Shown here one piece after another: positions 1 to 9,308 of a stretch of 64,000 nt of DNA. The stretch lies in the NCBI RefSeq assembly GCF_003149185.1, contig NZ_QGDO01000001.1, positions 310,001-374,000 of the forward strand, read 5' to 3'. Numbering within the stretch: position 1 is the first letter of the stretch; every line of letters starts with the position of its first letter. Position numbers and translations under genes: made by a program. Source of the DNA: Sediminitomix flava (GTDB lineage Bacteria; Bacteroidota; Bacteroidia; Cytophagales; Flammeovirgaceae). The notes under the pieces are model-generated. The model ran no database searches. It was not told where the DNA came from and saw only the letters and a program-made list of their open reading frames with translations.

Positions 1-1164
1 GCCTATGACATAAGCTTTCGGATTATTGATCGCATCTACAGCTAGTAGTTCATCTCCTTTGAAATGCCAAACCGAAAACTTCAATGGATTGTCTGCTTCT
101 TTTCGAACAACAGATTCTGTTAGCCCCTCAAACAAACCTATCATTTGTAATTTCACCTCAAACTGATCTGACCAAAACCATGGTATACTTTCATAGTTGG
201 TAGGAATTCCGCAGATATTTTTTGCAGCGACCTTTGCTTGATCTACGGCATTTTGTACCGATTCCAATCTGTGTGAACGATCGTAATGAGGATTATGATG
301 AAAGCTACAATCTCCGATTGCATAAATGTTTTCATCATTTGTTTGGGTAAAAGCATTGACTTTAATTCCATTTTCGAGCTCAAGCCCTGCCTTTTCTGCC
401 AATTCAGCATTTACACTCACACCCACTCCTACAATAATGATATCAGCCTCAAATGTAGAACCATCAGCACAGGTTACCACATTTTGATTTTCGTCAGTAC
501 GGATAGAAACAACATTCTTTTCACAGAATATTTCTACGCCTTTTTCTTTATGATAAGATTGGAAGAAAGTAGAAATTGGAGCTGTGGCTACTCTTGCCAA
601 AACTCTATCTTCTCTTTCCAAAACTGAAACCATTCCACCCATTTTCTTGAGTGAAGCAGCCGTTTCCAAACCAATATAGCCACCTCCAATGATCAATACA
701 CGCTTTTGCTCACTCTCTTTAAATGCAGTTTTTATATCAGAAACATCTTTAGCAGAACGTAAAGGAAATAGATTTTTAGCCTTTTCAATACCTTCAATTC
801 TAGGAATAATAGGGCTTGCGCCAGTTGCAATCACCAATTGATCATAAGACTGCTCTGAACTATCTGAAAGTGTAATCTTTTTATTTTCTCTATCTATAGA
901 AGTGACAGAAATCCCTAACTTCAAATCAATATTTTCTTGCTTATAGCTTTCCCAAGATTTCAATTGATTTTTCTCAATACCATCATCGCTAGTCAAATAT
1001 GCTTTGGATAAAGGCGGCCTGTGATACGGAATAGTTGAATCCGAATCAATAAGAATAATTTGACCTTCCCAACCTTCTTTTCTCAAAGAAAAAGCAAGGT
1101 TGACACCTGCATGACTCGCTCCAATGACCACACAACACGGATTGTTAGGGATATTTTCTGACAT
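1..1164 (-). CDS. FAD-dependent ferredoxin reductase, 3' end beyond window
   Basis: This gene starts at the ATG at 1162-1164 and stays open to base 1 (388 codons), so about 10-20 C-terminal residues lie outside the window. It is a putidaredoxin/rhodocoxin-type reductase that moves electrons from NAD(P)H through FAD to a [2Fe-2S] ferredoxin. I read an N-terminal FAD Rossmann motif GASHAG at residues 15-20, the family segment RPPLSKAYL, a second dinucleotide fold GGGYIG at 160-165 and the FAD-binding IGDC motif near 283-286. The end visible here belongs to the reductase C-terminal domain. It lies 33 bp downstream of the ferredoxin gene and probably shares a transcript with it and the P450. The family is clear; the physiological partner is inferred from position. 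Confidence 0.9.
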   Translation of the reverse strand, partial: MSENIPNNPCCVVIGASHAGVNLAFSLRKEGWEGQIILIDSDSTIPYHRPPLSKAYLTSDDGIEKNQLKSWESYKQENIDLKLGISVTSIDRENKKITLSDSSEQSYDQLVIATGASPIIPRIEGIEKAKNLFPLRSAKDVSDIKTAFKESEQKRVLIIGGGYIGLETAASLKKMGGMVSVLEREDRVLARVATAPISTFFQSYHKEKGVEIFCEKNVVSIRTDENQNVVTCADGSTFEADIIIVGVGVSVNAELAEKAGLELENGIKVNAFTQTNDENIYAIGDCSFHHNPHYDRSHRLESVQNAVDQAKVAAKNICGIPTNYESIPWFWSDQFEVKLQMIGLFEGLTESVVRKEADNPLKFSVWHFKGDELLAVDAINNPKAYVIG

Positions 1165-1197
1165 AAGTTTGAATGTTTAAGTCTTAAAAAGTTTATA

Positions 1198-1506
1198 CTA
1201 TTTAGCTACATGAAAAACAGCTCCATCTAATGCTTCAGAAACTTCCATCTGACAGCACAAACGGCTATAATCTGATACATTATCGTCTAGTTCGAGCATG
1301 TCTTTCTCAATCTCACTGGCTTCTCCAACTTTCTCAAAATGCTCTGGGGCTACATGTACATGACAAGTTGCACAAGAACATACGCCTCCACAATCGCCAT
1401 CAATTCCTTTTACATTGTGTTGTACTGCAAGTTCCATTACAGAACCCGAATTACTTTCTACCGTGATTGATTCATTTTCACTTGTGATAAATGTGATCTT
1501 TGCCAT
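1198..1506 (-). CDS. Adrenodoxin-type [2Fe-2S] ferredoxin
   Basis: A 102-residue soluble electron carrier. The cluster ligands are C39, C45 and C48 (C-x5-C-x2-C) plus a distal Cys in RLCCQ, either C84 or C85; by family pattern C85. C43 is an extra cysteine. The length, the GxCGG-like loop and the acidic helix around residues 62-76 match the adrenodoxin/putidaredoxin group rather than plant photosynthetic ferredoxins. It lies 18 bp after the P450 and 33 bp before the reductase, so the three genes make a complete class I P450 electron chain read leftwards as P450, ferredoxin, reductase. Confidence 0.93.
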   Translation of the reverse strand: MAKITFITSENESITVESNSGSVMELAVQHNVKGIDGDCGGVCSCATCHVHVAPEHFEKVGEASEIEKDMLELDDNVSDYSRLCCQMEVSEALDGAVFHVAK

Positions 1507-1524
1507 AGTGTTCTTAGTTGTAAA

Positions 1525-2706
1525 TTAGTTTGCGTTGAATTTTACTTTGATTTGTTCGAAACCGACTTTACGTCTGAATTCGCCCCATTCCTCTATGTTT
1601 TCTTCTGCTTCCAGAATATCAATTGATTTTACTTTTTCAGCTAACGTAGCAAGTAAAATGTTCATAATCTGACGAGCATGTGTTGCTCCCAAACAATTGT
1701 GATGGCTAAAACCAAAACTGATATGAGGATTTATTTTACGATCCAATACCACTTCGTTCGGATTCTCAAAAACCTTTTCGTCTCTGTTTGCTGATGCCCA
1801 ACACAATGAGATTCTCGAATCATTTTTGATGGCATGTTCACAAACGGTTGTATCTTCTGTCACCACCCTTCCCATATGCGTAAGTGGAGCAAAATAACGG
1901 ATCAGCTCTTCTACTGCTTTTCCTCTGATTTCTGGTTCTGCCTGTAGTCTTCTCAAAGACTCAGGATGCTCCGCAAAGTATGAGATTGAATTTGTAACGG
2001 CATTTATCACGGTATCTCTACCTCCTGCAAAAGTCAAAATCATGACACCTTTTATTTCTTCTTTTGTCAACTTTTTACCGTTAACTTCTGAAGCTAGTAG
2101 CATCGAATACAAGTCTTCTCCAGGGTTTTCAATGGCTTTTTCTATTTGGTCATCTATATAGTCGTAAAGAATCGATGCTTTGTCTCCGTCTAATGCTGAA
2201 TCGTCACTTCTGAATACATGTGTTCCCCAATTGATCCAAGTTTCAGATTCTTCATAAGGAATATTTAGAAGTAAAGTCAGTGCTCTAGATTGTAGCTTTA
2301 ATGAGAATTCACTTACAACTTCAATCGTATCTTTTTCTAATACTTCATCTACAATATCATTGATGATTTTGCAAAGTTTTCCTTGATATGCGGGGTCCAA
2401 AGGTCGCTTAAACCAAGGTTCTACCAATGATCTATAATCTCCGTGTAATGGCGGATCTACCTCAAAAGGAATTTGGCGAGTATCACGAATATTTACTTCA
2501 GAAGGAACCACAATCCTTCCAGGAGTAGCGCCAGACTGAAAGGTTTTCCAATTATGTGCACTCTTACGTACATCCTTCAAACGCAATAACATGGTTACAG
2601 GATCGTTCTGATCATCCATTTCACCAAAGCCTTTTGACTCTCTTGCCTCTTTAAATGGATCTGGGAATTCACTCTTTTTCATTGCTCTTTCTTTATCACT
2701 GTTCAA
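1525..2706 (-). CDS. Cytochrome P450, candidate 6-O-methyl-D-galactose demethylase
   Basis: A 393-residue soluble bacterial P450. Visible landmarks are the I-helix oxygen-activation segment GGRDT (residues 228-232), the K-helix ExxR at E267-R270, and the heme-thiolate loop FGFSHHNCLG with C338 as axial ligand. There is no membrane anchor, and dedicated ferredoxin and reductase genes follow directly. Marine Bacteroidota P450s encoded with this redox pair inside agar/porphyran loci (the CYP236A type of Zobellia and Formosa) demethylate 6-O-methyl-D-galactose, releasing formaldehyde. The adjacent alcohol dehydrogenase, hydrolase, two GH16 enzymes and GH2 make this substrate the best inference. 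Terpene or fatty-acid hydroxylation cannot be excluded from sequence alone. The Met at residue 9 is an alternative start. Confidence 0.85.
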   Translation of the reverse strand: MNSDKERAMKKSEFPDPFKEARESKGFGEMDDQNDPVTMLLRLKDVRKSAHNWKTFQSGATPGRIVVPSEVNIRDTRQIPFEVDPPLHGDYRSLVEPWFKRPLDPAYQGKLCKIINDIVDEVLEKDTIEVVSEFSLKLQSRALTLLLNIPYEESETWINWGTHVFRSDDSALDGDKASILYDYIDDQIEKAIENPGEDLYSMLLASEVNGKKLTKEEIKGVMILTFAGGRDTVINAVTNSISYFAEHPESLRRLQAEPEIRGKAVEELIRYFAPLTHMGRVVTEDTTVCEHAIKNDSRISLCWASANRDEKVFENPNEVVLDRKINPHISFGFSHHNCLGATHARQIMNILLATLAEKVKSIDILEAEENIEEWGEFRRKVGFEQIKVKFNAN

Positions 2707-2962
2707 AGATTAACTCTCCAAATCTTGAAGAATGGAGAATTCTAATTCAAAAAATCACCTTCAATGCAATGGTTCGTTTCAAATCCCATTCGTTTTTCAG
2801 ATGATACTACAGTGACAAAGTACAGCAGATTTATTGAGGCAATCTTTCTCTATTTTAATCCATTAATTATGTATTTTATCTTCATTTGTTAATTAACAGA
2901 AAAATAAACGACATAAATCAGAACTTTTATTTCATTTTCAGCATAAATAAGGTCAAAACAGT

Positions 2963-3811
2963 TTACTGAACCATATTTCTATACATCTTTCTAAAACCAA
3001 GTGGTGAGTAATTTTTAAATTTCTTAAACTGTTGATAAAAGAACGGTAAACTCTCATAACCACACTGATAACCAATCTCTGCAACTTGCATATCTGTTTC
3101 TAATAATAAACGGCTTGCTCTATTTACTCTATACTCATTTAGATATACAAAGAAAGGACGCTGCATTGCTTTACTGAAAAATCGGGAAAAAGACTGTTCT
3201 GTCATATTCAATTGTTCAGCTATCTCAGCAAGTTTTATTTTTCTAGGGTAATGCATGGCAACAAAGTTTTGCACCATCTCTATTCTACTATTCGTTTCCG
3301 AAGAAAAATCATAAGCATAAGAAGCCCCTGCCAATACCTCTTCGACCTCCACTGTTGAAAGGAGTTTTAGTAAGTCCAAAAACTTAAGCATACGCTCAAA
3401 ACCATGCGCCTCTATAATCGCCTCCATTCGCTCTCGTACTTGATACAAGTCCGCATTTTTAAAAAGAATACCTCTATTGATATTCTTCATCAGAAATTGG
3501 ATTTCCTTAAAATGCTTCACGCCATCCATCAACTCTTGCGACCACTGAATCACCAAAGATTCCGCTCGCTCTTCCGATGCAATATCTTTCTTCCAACAAT
3601 GTGGCAGATTAGAGCCTAAGAGCACTAATTCTAGTGGCTCATATTCTGAGATATTATTTCCGACATAGCGAACACCGTGACTATTCAACACATAAGTCAA
3701 CTCAAACTCAGGATGAACATGCCAAGGAGTTTCGAAGCTATTTTCAGAATAATGAAAAGCTCTGATATTTGACTCATCTGAGGTGACTACCTTCTCTAAA
3801 TATGCTTTCAT
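2963..3811 (-). CDS. AraC-family transcriptional regulator with cupin sensor domain
   Basis: A 282-residue regulator. Residues about 15-100 form a cupin-like ligand-binding domain, with WHVHPEFEL as the typical His-containing turn. Residues about 180-280 carry the double helix-turn-helix of the AraC/XylS family, including RRFSKAMQRPF-like and IGYQCGYESLPFFYQQFKKF signatures. It is transcribed towards the P450 gene but separated from it by 256 bp, and divergently from the alcohol dehydrogenase across 254 bp. It is therefore placed to control both arms of the demethylation cluster. The inducer is not identifiable from sequence; a methylated galactose or galactan oligosaccharide is the natural guess. 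Confidence 0.9.
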   Translation of the reverse strand: MKAYLEKVVTSDESNIRAFHYSENSFETPWHVHPEFELTYVLNSHGVRYVGNNISEYEPLELVLLGSNLPHCWKKDIASEERAESLVIQWSQELMDGVKHFKEIQFLMKNINRGILFKNADLYQVRERMEAIIEAHGFERMLKFLDLLKLLSTVEVEEVLAGASYAYDFSSETNSRIEMVQNFVAMHYPRKIKLAEIAEQLNMTEQSFSRFFSKAMQRPFFVYLNEYRVNRASRLLLETDMQVAEIGYQCGYESLPFFYQQFKKFKNYSPLGFRKMYRNMVQ

Positions 3812-4065
3812 AGCTCAAAAAATAATGTATTTATTTTTGTTAATGGAGATAAAATATAATTCTATGACATAATAATTAATTTTTCCATCAAAATACAGGA
3901 AGTCTCTAAAATAAAAAGCATGCTCTTTTGTAAAATGTCAGGATAGACTTTATCAAGACAGAATTGAATTAAAGTAAACCTCACTCCTCTGTTTTATTCA
4001 AACAAGAGGAAAAGTAGGCATACTTTAATATAAAAATTTGAGTAAGGTATCAACAAGTAAGAACT

Positions 4066-5181
4066 ATGAGCATGATTGTCAAAGCTGCTATCGGAAACGG
4101 ACAAGGAGGATTTACCATTGAAAATATAGAAGTATCAGAACCTAAAGCGGATGAAGTTTTAGTAAAAATAAAAGCTGCTGGTTTATGTCATACAGACCAC
4201 GATTCTCTTTCTTGGGGAAAACCAATTGTACTTGGTCATGAAGGCGCTGGAGTTGTTGAGAAGGTAGGAAGTGAAGTGACCAATGTAAAAGAAGGGGACT
4301 CGGTGATCTTGAACTGGGCTACTCCATGCATGAAATGTTACCAGTGTCAAGATGGAAATCAGCATATCTGTGAAAACAACTCTCCTGTGGTTGCTGGTGG
4401 CAATGGACATACGCCGGGGCATGCTCATTTGGAAGGAACAAAGCTGAATAATAAAGCCATTGAAAGATCATTCAATATCGGGACACTTTCGGAATATACA
4501 TTAGTAAAAGCATCGGCTTGCGTAAAAATGGAAAAAGAAATGCCTATGCCTTCTGCGAGTATCATTAGTTGTGGAGTGATGACAGGCTATGGTTCTGTGA
4601 CAAACTCCGCGAAACTAACTGCAGGAAGTTCGGCTGTAGTTTTAGGTACAGGAGGTGTAGGTCTGAACGTGATTCAAGGAGCTAGAATTTCGGGTGCTTC
4701 AAAAATCATTGCCATTGATATCAATCCAGAAAGATTAGAAATGGCTCAACAGTTTGGGGCTACACACACCATTTTGGCAGATAAAAATGATAAAGGACTG
4801 ACAAACGCTGCAGAACAAGTAAAAGAAATGACTGACGGAAGAGGTGCCGATTATGCCTTTGAATGTACTGCAATTCCTGCGCTCGGAGCAGCTCCTTTAG
4901 CCATGATTCGTAATGCCGGAACGGCAGTTCAAGTCAGTGGTATTGAAGAAGAAATCACGATTGATATGAGACTTTTTGAATGGGATAAAATTTATATCAA
5001 TCCACTTTATGGAAAATGCCGCCCAGAAGTTGATTTCCCGAAACTAGTCAACCTTTATGATAAAGGAGATTTAATGTTAGATGAAATGATTACGAGAACT
5101 TATCCTTTAGAAAATTTACAGCAAGCTTTCGATGATATGCTAGCAGGAAAGAACGCAAAAGGTGTAATTGTATTTGACTAA
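4066..5181 (+). CDS. Zinc-dependent alcohol dehydrogenase (class III-like), probable formaldehyde oxidation
   Basis: A 371-residue medium-chain dehydrogenase. Catalytic zinc ligands are C41 (GLCHTD), H58/E59 (GHEGAG) and C169 (SCGVMTGYG). The structural zinc is held by C88, C91, C94 and C102 in the classic C-x2-C-x2-C-x7-C lobe. The NAD site is GTGGVG at 194-199, with an acidic D218 at the end of beta-2 indicating NAD preference. The SCGVMTGYG segment resembles thiol-dependent formaldehyde dehydrogenases. The stop overlaps the start of the next gene by one base (TAATG), which indicates translational coupling. In agar/porphyran loci a zinc dehydrogenase beside the P450 demethylase has been linked to formaldehyde detoxification; assigning that role here is inference. 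Confidence 0.88.
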   Translation: MSMIVKAAIGNGQGGFTIENIEVSEPKADEVLVKIKAAGLCHTDHDSLSWGKPIVLGHEGAGVVEKVGSEVTNVKEGDSVILNWATPCMKCYQCQDGNQHICENNSPVVAGGNGHTPGHAHLEGTKLNNKAIERSFNIGTLSEYTLVKASACVKMEKEMPMPSASIISCGVMTGYGSVTNSAKLTAGSSAVVLGTGGVGLNVIQGARISGASKIIAIDINPERLEMAQQFGATHTILADKNDKGLTNAAEQVKEMTDGRGADYAFECTAIPALGAAPLAMIRNAGTAVQVSGIEEEITIDMRLFEWDKIYINPLYGKCRPEVDFPKLVNLYDKGDLMLDEMITRTYPLENLQQAFDDMLAGKNAKGVIVFD

Positions 5182-5987
5182 TGAAAGAATCTAAATTTAG
5201 AACAACTGAACTGTCAGATGCCGTTTATGAAATGGATAACCTCCGTTTCATTACCGTAAAAACCCCACATCTGAATGGTAGAGGTGATATCTGTGTATTT
5301 GTGCCAGATGGAGAAAATCTAAAAGATTTACCAATTGTCACTTTACTGCACGGTGTATACGGAAGTGCATGGATTTGGGCATTTAAAGGCGGAGCACACA
5401 AAACAGCCAAACGGTTGATTGAGCAAGGAAAAATCAGACCAATGGTTTTAGCTATGGCTTCTGACGGCCTTTGGGGAGATGGCTCTGCATATACTGCTCA
5501 CAATCATCATAATTTTGAGAAATGGATAGCTGAAGATGTACCAACTGCAGTGAAAGAAAATATCCCTCAAGTATCAGAACAATCTAAGTTGTTTATTTCT
5601 GGTTTATCTATGGGTGGATTTGGAGCCTTGAGAGTTGGTGCTAAATACGCCAAACAATACAGTGGAATTTCGGGACATAGTTCTATTACAGAAATAGAGC
5701 AAATGAAACTATTCGTTGAAGAATCTTTAGACTTATATAAGCAGAAAGAAAGAATAGATGAAGATGTTTTTACAGCCATGCTCCAAAATAAAGAACAGCT
5801 TCCCCCCTTCCGTTTCGATTGTGGCACTACCGATGAATTGATAGATTTTAACCGTAAGTTACATACCGATTTGGAGCAATCTAACATCGAACATTCTTAC
5901 CAAGAATTTGAGGGTGGTCATGAATGGAAATACTGGCAAGAACATATTGAAGATACCTTGATCTACTTTAATAGTTTGATAAACTAG
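5181..5987 (+). CDS. Alpha/beta-hydrolase of the esterase D / S-formyl-thiol hydrolase family
   Basis: A 268-residue cytoplasmic esterase without signal peptide. The nucleophile elbow is GLSMG with S143, the oxyanion loop is LLHGVYGS near 56-62, and the acid and histidine are probably D218 (CGTTDEL) and H247 (GGHEW), in the order expected for the PF00756 putative esterase family. That family includes FrmB, which hydrolyses S-formylglutathione to formate. One-base overlap with the upstream zinc dehydrogenase strongly suggests that the two enzymes work in sequence, formaldehyde to formyl-thioester to formate. Which thiol carries the formyl group is unknown. A sugar-ester esterase is the main alternative. 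Confidence 0.82.
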   Translation: MKESKFRTTELSDAVYEMDNLRFITVKTPHLNGRGDICVFVPDGENLKDLPIVTLLHGVYGSAWIWAFKGGAHKTAKRLIEQGKIRPMVLAMASDGLWGDGSAYTAHNHHNFEKWIAEDVPTAVKENIPQVSEQSKLFISGLSMGGFGALRVGAKYAKQYSGISGHSSITEIEQMKLFVEESLDLYKQKERIDEDVFTAMLQNKEQLPPFRFDCGTTDELIDFNRKLHTDLEQSNIEHSYQEFEGGHEWKYWQEHIEDTLIYFNSLIN

Positions 5988-6002
5988 GCTTTAGAACAAA
6001 TA

Positions 6003-6055
6003 AAAAAGCTTCTTCACTTTCAAAAATAGTATCTATGAAAGTGAAGAAGCTTTTT
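6003..6055. terminator. Bidirectional terminator, perfect 20-bp stem
   Basis: The arms at 6003-6022 and 6036-6055 are perfectly complementary over 20 bp with a 13-nt loop, and carry A5 and T5 at the outer ends. It sits between the convergent esterase and lipoprotein genes and can serve both. Confidence 0.9.
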
Positions 6056-6071
6056 ACTTTTCACAACTTAA

Positions 6072-6686
6072 TTACTGATTTAAATAAGTGTAGGCTCCTA
6101 TACCATTGATTAAGGTATCATAGGTATTTTTCACTTCATTCAAAGGCTCCAAATCAGGTTTTTTATGCTCTTGATAATTTTTAATCATACTCAAGGAAAC
6201 CATTAACTTCAATAAGATTTCTTGATCCTTAAGTCTTTGTGCTCTGCCTTCTATTTCCTCCTCTGTATTTTTTAAAGAAGCTATATCAGCTTCATAAGCT
6301 TCTATTTCTTTTATGAAATAGCTTTCAATTTCTTTTTGAAGAACAGAATCTCTTAATTGGGCGGTATACCGCTCTACAGTTCTCCAATACGATTTATTCT
6401 GAGAAATATACTTGCGATAAGCTCCCAACTTATCATCTTCAAAATCCTTGATGGTATCCAAACTTTCTTGTAAACTTCTGAGCTTTACATCCTTTTCAAC
6501 AGCCTCATCATATATTCTTTTTACAATATCATTCCCTCTAAATTCACTCTTAACGGTGAAATAACTATCTGACTCTAAAACCTCTGGTGTTATATCTTCA
6601 ACAACTTCAGCCTTTTGAACAACTTCATCTTGAGAATTACATGAAAATAAAAAGAGGGGTATAAATAAAATGGATAGAATTTTCAT
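6072..6686 (-). CDS. Small predicted lipoprotein with helical body, function unknown
   Basis: I place the start at the ATG at 6684-6686 (204 residues), not at the in-frame ATG 36 bp upstream. From this start the protein begins with a compact signal peptide, MKILSILFIPLFLFSC, whose lipobox Cys follows LFS. The mature part is highly charged, rich in Glu, Lys and Asp, and has the heptad spacing of a coiled coil over most of residues 60-170. I recognise no enzyme family. It lies convergent to the formaldehyde genes and divergent from the agarase, so membership in the galactan locus is uncertain. Confidence 0.75.
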   Translation of the reverse strand: MKILSILFIPLFLFSCNSQDEVVQKAEVVEDITPEVLESDSYFTVKSEFRGNDIVKRIYDEAVEKDVKLRSLQESLDTIKDFEDDKLGAYRKYISQNKSYWRTVERYTAQLRDSVLQKEIESYFIKEIEAYEADIASLKNTEEEIEGRAQRLKDQEILLKLMVSLSMIKNYQEHKKPDLEPLNEVKNTYDTLINGIGAYTYLNQ

Positions 6687-7351
6687 ACTTAAAAATATTA
6701 GAACTTGAAAAAATGTATGCATTAAAACTTAATATACTTATTCTATTCTTCAGCCAAAAAATAATTCTTCGTTGGGCATAAATGGGGCTGATTGCCTTTC
6801 CTTATTATTCAAAATTGAACAATTAAAATGTCTTTTAAACTGAATTATACTTTGAAATCTTTTAGACATAATTCACCTTGAAAATTCACTTTTTAGGTAA
6901 AAATCTCTTCATCTAAGACAACTTGTACAAAAATGAAAAGGCAATGTTTCAAGATTGTCTATTCCAAAAATGAAATGTACAACCCAATTAGAAACCCACT
7001 TTATCATATCATAAACAGCGCTTTCAACTCATATGAAATGAACAACTAAATACACACATCTTCATCTATCACTGTAGGATTTCACACCTATTGTTTAGTA
7101 CAAGTGTAATCACTTTTTAACTGTAATATTCACAAATAATACTAGATTTTTTATAGACACCTCCTGTCAAGTTTTTGTCTAGTATGAATTTTAGGATGTC
7201 AGATTTCACTTAGCCAAATTCATTTCAATTCAACACATGAATAATATCAATTAGAATTCATATCAAATAAAATCCAAACTGCTGTATCGGTCATAAACTT
7301 TTACTTAAGACTGGTATAGCCACATTTAAACACAATCAACTATTTTTTTTT
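6687..7351. promoter_or_regulatory. Long non-coding leader upstream of the GH16 agarase
   Basis: This 665-bp gap contains no plausible gene. The only clear structure is an interrupted inverted repeat, atactaga at 7139-7146 and tctagtat at 7178-7185. A second nested pair, tagaca/tgtcta, lies at 7154-7159 and 7176-7181. It could be an operator or an mRNA hairpin of the agarase leader. I found no clean TAnnTTTG box close to the start. Confidence 0.4.
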
Positions 7352-9223
7352 ATGAAAAAAAGTTTACTCTTAGGACTTGTTTGTTTCCTGATCGGATTCA
7401 CAAGTTCGGCTCAAGATTGGGCTAATATCTCTATCCCTGCCAACGCTGGAAATGGAAATGTATGGCAACTCCAAAGTAATGTTTCAGATGACTTCAATTA
7501 CACGTTTAATGCATCCAACAGTAAAACTAATTTTGGACCAAACAATATGTGGTATAACTTCTACCACAATCAATGGGATGGGCCAGGTACAACCTACTGG
7601 AAGTACAATCATGTATCAGTGAAAAATGGAAATTTAGTATTAAAAGCATCACGTTTCAACAAGAGTAATCAACCAAACCCGCAATACCCATACCCTGGAG
7701 CTACTGAAAGCTATAAAATGGGCAAAACAAATGGTGGTGTCAACTCGGGCTGTATCACTTCAAATAATAAAGTTTCTTACCCCGTATATGTAGAAACGAG
7801 CTTGAGTGTTGCCAATATTGCACTTGCTTCTTGCTTCTGGCTCTTAAGCCCAGATGATACGCAAGAAATTGACATCATCGAAAATTATGGAGATGTAAAC
7901 TTCTTCAAACAATTCACCCATATTTCTCATCATTCATTTATAAGAAAACCATTCCATGATTATCAGCCACGAGATTGGAATAGCTGGTGGCCTGACGGAA
8001 GAGTAAGTAGCAATTATGGTTGGGGTGATTGGTGTTGGAACAATGGAAACAGAAGATTTTTTCGTTTGGGTGTTTATTGGATATCTCCAAATCACTTTGA
8101 GTACTACATTGATGGAAACTTAGTGAGAGTTTTGTATAACAATGCAATAGCTACTAATATGAACGGTACTTGGGAGTACACTTATTACAATGCAATTCAT
8201 CCTGCAGGTACACAAGATCAATATGGTACGAACATAGGCGGTACCCCAACAAACACCAATGGATACTCTGATGTTACAACTTATGCTACAGGCTCCAATT
8301 ACTCTTTTTCTACACTTCAAGCAGCGAGCAATGCTTCAAATGGTATCAATGTGATTGATCCAGGGAATTATCAAAATGGAACAGGTTTTAACAAAGCAAT
8401 GGACATCATTGTAAATGTTGAATCGCAGAGTTGGTTAGTTAGCAGTGGTCAAACACCTTCTGATGCAGATTTAAATAGCTTATCAAAAAATGAGATGAAA
8501 GTGGATTGGATTAGAGCATATAAACCTGTCCCGAATAATGGCGGTGGGAATTCAGAAGTTGTCATTGAAGCTGAAAATTTCAATGCAACAGGTGGCACAT
8601 TCAACGATGGGACAGTACCTTATGGAGCTAATATTGCTGGATCTATTATCAACTTTGTAAATGGTGGCGATTGGATGGAATATCTCGTAAATATTCCTCA
8701 AGAAGGTGCTTATGAAGTCACCTACCGTTATGCAACACCAAACAGTAATACATCTGTTAACTTTGATGTATCTGGAGTTTATTCTTTTAATACAACTTTA
8801 CAAAACACTGGTAGTTGGGGCAATTATAGCAATGCCACAGCAAGTAGTACAGCATATTTCACCGCGGGTAATCATCTTATCAAATTAACTGCAGGAACAG
8901 CTGCTTGGCAATGGAACTTAGATAAAGTAACTCTCACAAAAACTGGGGCTTCTCGAAAGGCAGAGACTCAAACTATCGAGCTACAAAGCCCGAGAATTCT
9001 TGTTTCGCCAAACCCCTCTGAAGATTTTATAAATATTTCAGGGCTTTCAAATGGAGAATATGTACTTACATTGGCAGACCTTAACGGGAAGGCTGTTCTT
9101 TCTCAGAATATAAATTTCAATACAACATTCCGCTTAGATGTTTCAAATATGACTAACGGTATGTATATCTTAAACATTAGAGGTTTAAATACAAACTCAA
9201 ATACTAAGCTTTTAATTCAATAG
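7352..9223 (+). CDS. Secreted GH16 beta-agarase with CBM6 and type IX sorting domain
   Basis: A 623-residue modular enzyme. A signal peptide occupies residues 1-20, ending SSAQ. The GH16 catalytic domain spans about 40-385, with the signature EIDIIE at 172-177: E172 nucleophile, D174 assistant, E177 acid/base. The preceding SPDDTQ context is that of beta-agarases rather than laminarinases. A Gly/Asn linker (about 391-402) leads to a CBM6-type module (about 403-533, beginning VIEAENF). Residues about 549-623 form a Por/type IX secretion C-terminal sorting domain containing SPNPSEDF. It should be released outside or held on the cell surface to cut agar internally. A long untranslated leader precedes it. 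Porphyranase activity is the main alternative. Confidence 0.9.
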   Translation: MKKSLLLGLVCFLIGFTSSAQDWANISIPANAGNGNVWQLQSNVSDDFNYTFNASNSKTNFGPNNMWYNFYHNQWDGPGTTYWKYNHVSVKNGNLVLKASRFNKSNQPNPQYPYPGATESYKMGKTNGGVNSGCITSNNKVSYPVYVETSLSVANIALASCFWLLSPDDTQEIDIIENYGDVNFFKQFTHISHHSFIRKPFHDYQPRDWNSWWPDGRVSSNYGWGDWCWNNGNRRFFRLGVYWISPNHFEYYIDGNLVRVLYNNAIATNMNGTWEYTYYNAIHPAGTQDQYGTNIGGTPTNTNGYSDVTTYATGSNYSFSTLQAASNASNGINVIDPGNYQNGTGFNKAMDIIVNVESQSWLVSSGQTPSDADLNSLSKNEMKVDWIRAYKPVPNNGGGNSEVVIEAENFNATGGTFNDGTVPYGANIAGSIINFVNGGDWMEYLVNIPQEGAYEVTYRYATPNSNTSVNFDVSGVYSFNTTLQNTGSWGNYSNATASSTAYFTAGNHLIKLTAGTAAWQWNLDKVTLTKTGASRKAETQTIELQSPRILVSPNPSEDFINISGLSNGEYVLTLADLNGKAVLSQNINFNTTFRLDVSNMTNGMYILNIRGLNTNSNTKLLIQ

Positions 9224-9234
9224 TATAAAATGTA

Positions 9235-9286
9235 ATTACGGGATAGAACTGCTTGAAATAATATTTTCTTAGTTCTATTCCGTAAT
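9235..9286. terminator. Bidirectional terminator, 16-bp stem
   Basis: The arms at 9235-9250 and 9271-9286 pair over 16 bp with a single G-U in the RNA. It separates the convergent agarase and SnoaL genes. Confidence 0.8.
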
Positions 9287-9308
9287 CATTCAGCTTAAAT
9301 AAAAGCTA

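Noticed and set aside
286-627. 113-codon plus-strand frame
   Set aside because: It lies antisense within the ferredoxin reductase gene, which has intact FAD and NAD motifs across this stretch.
7352-9223. GH16 laminarinase instead of agarase
   Set aside because: The catalytic loop context (SPDDTQEIDIIENYG), the neighbouring GH2 and the P450 module all favour a red-algal galactan over laminarin, though assay is needed for certainty.
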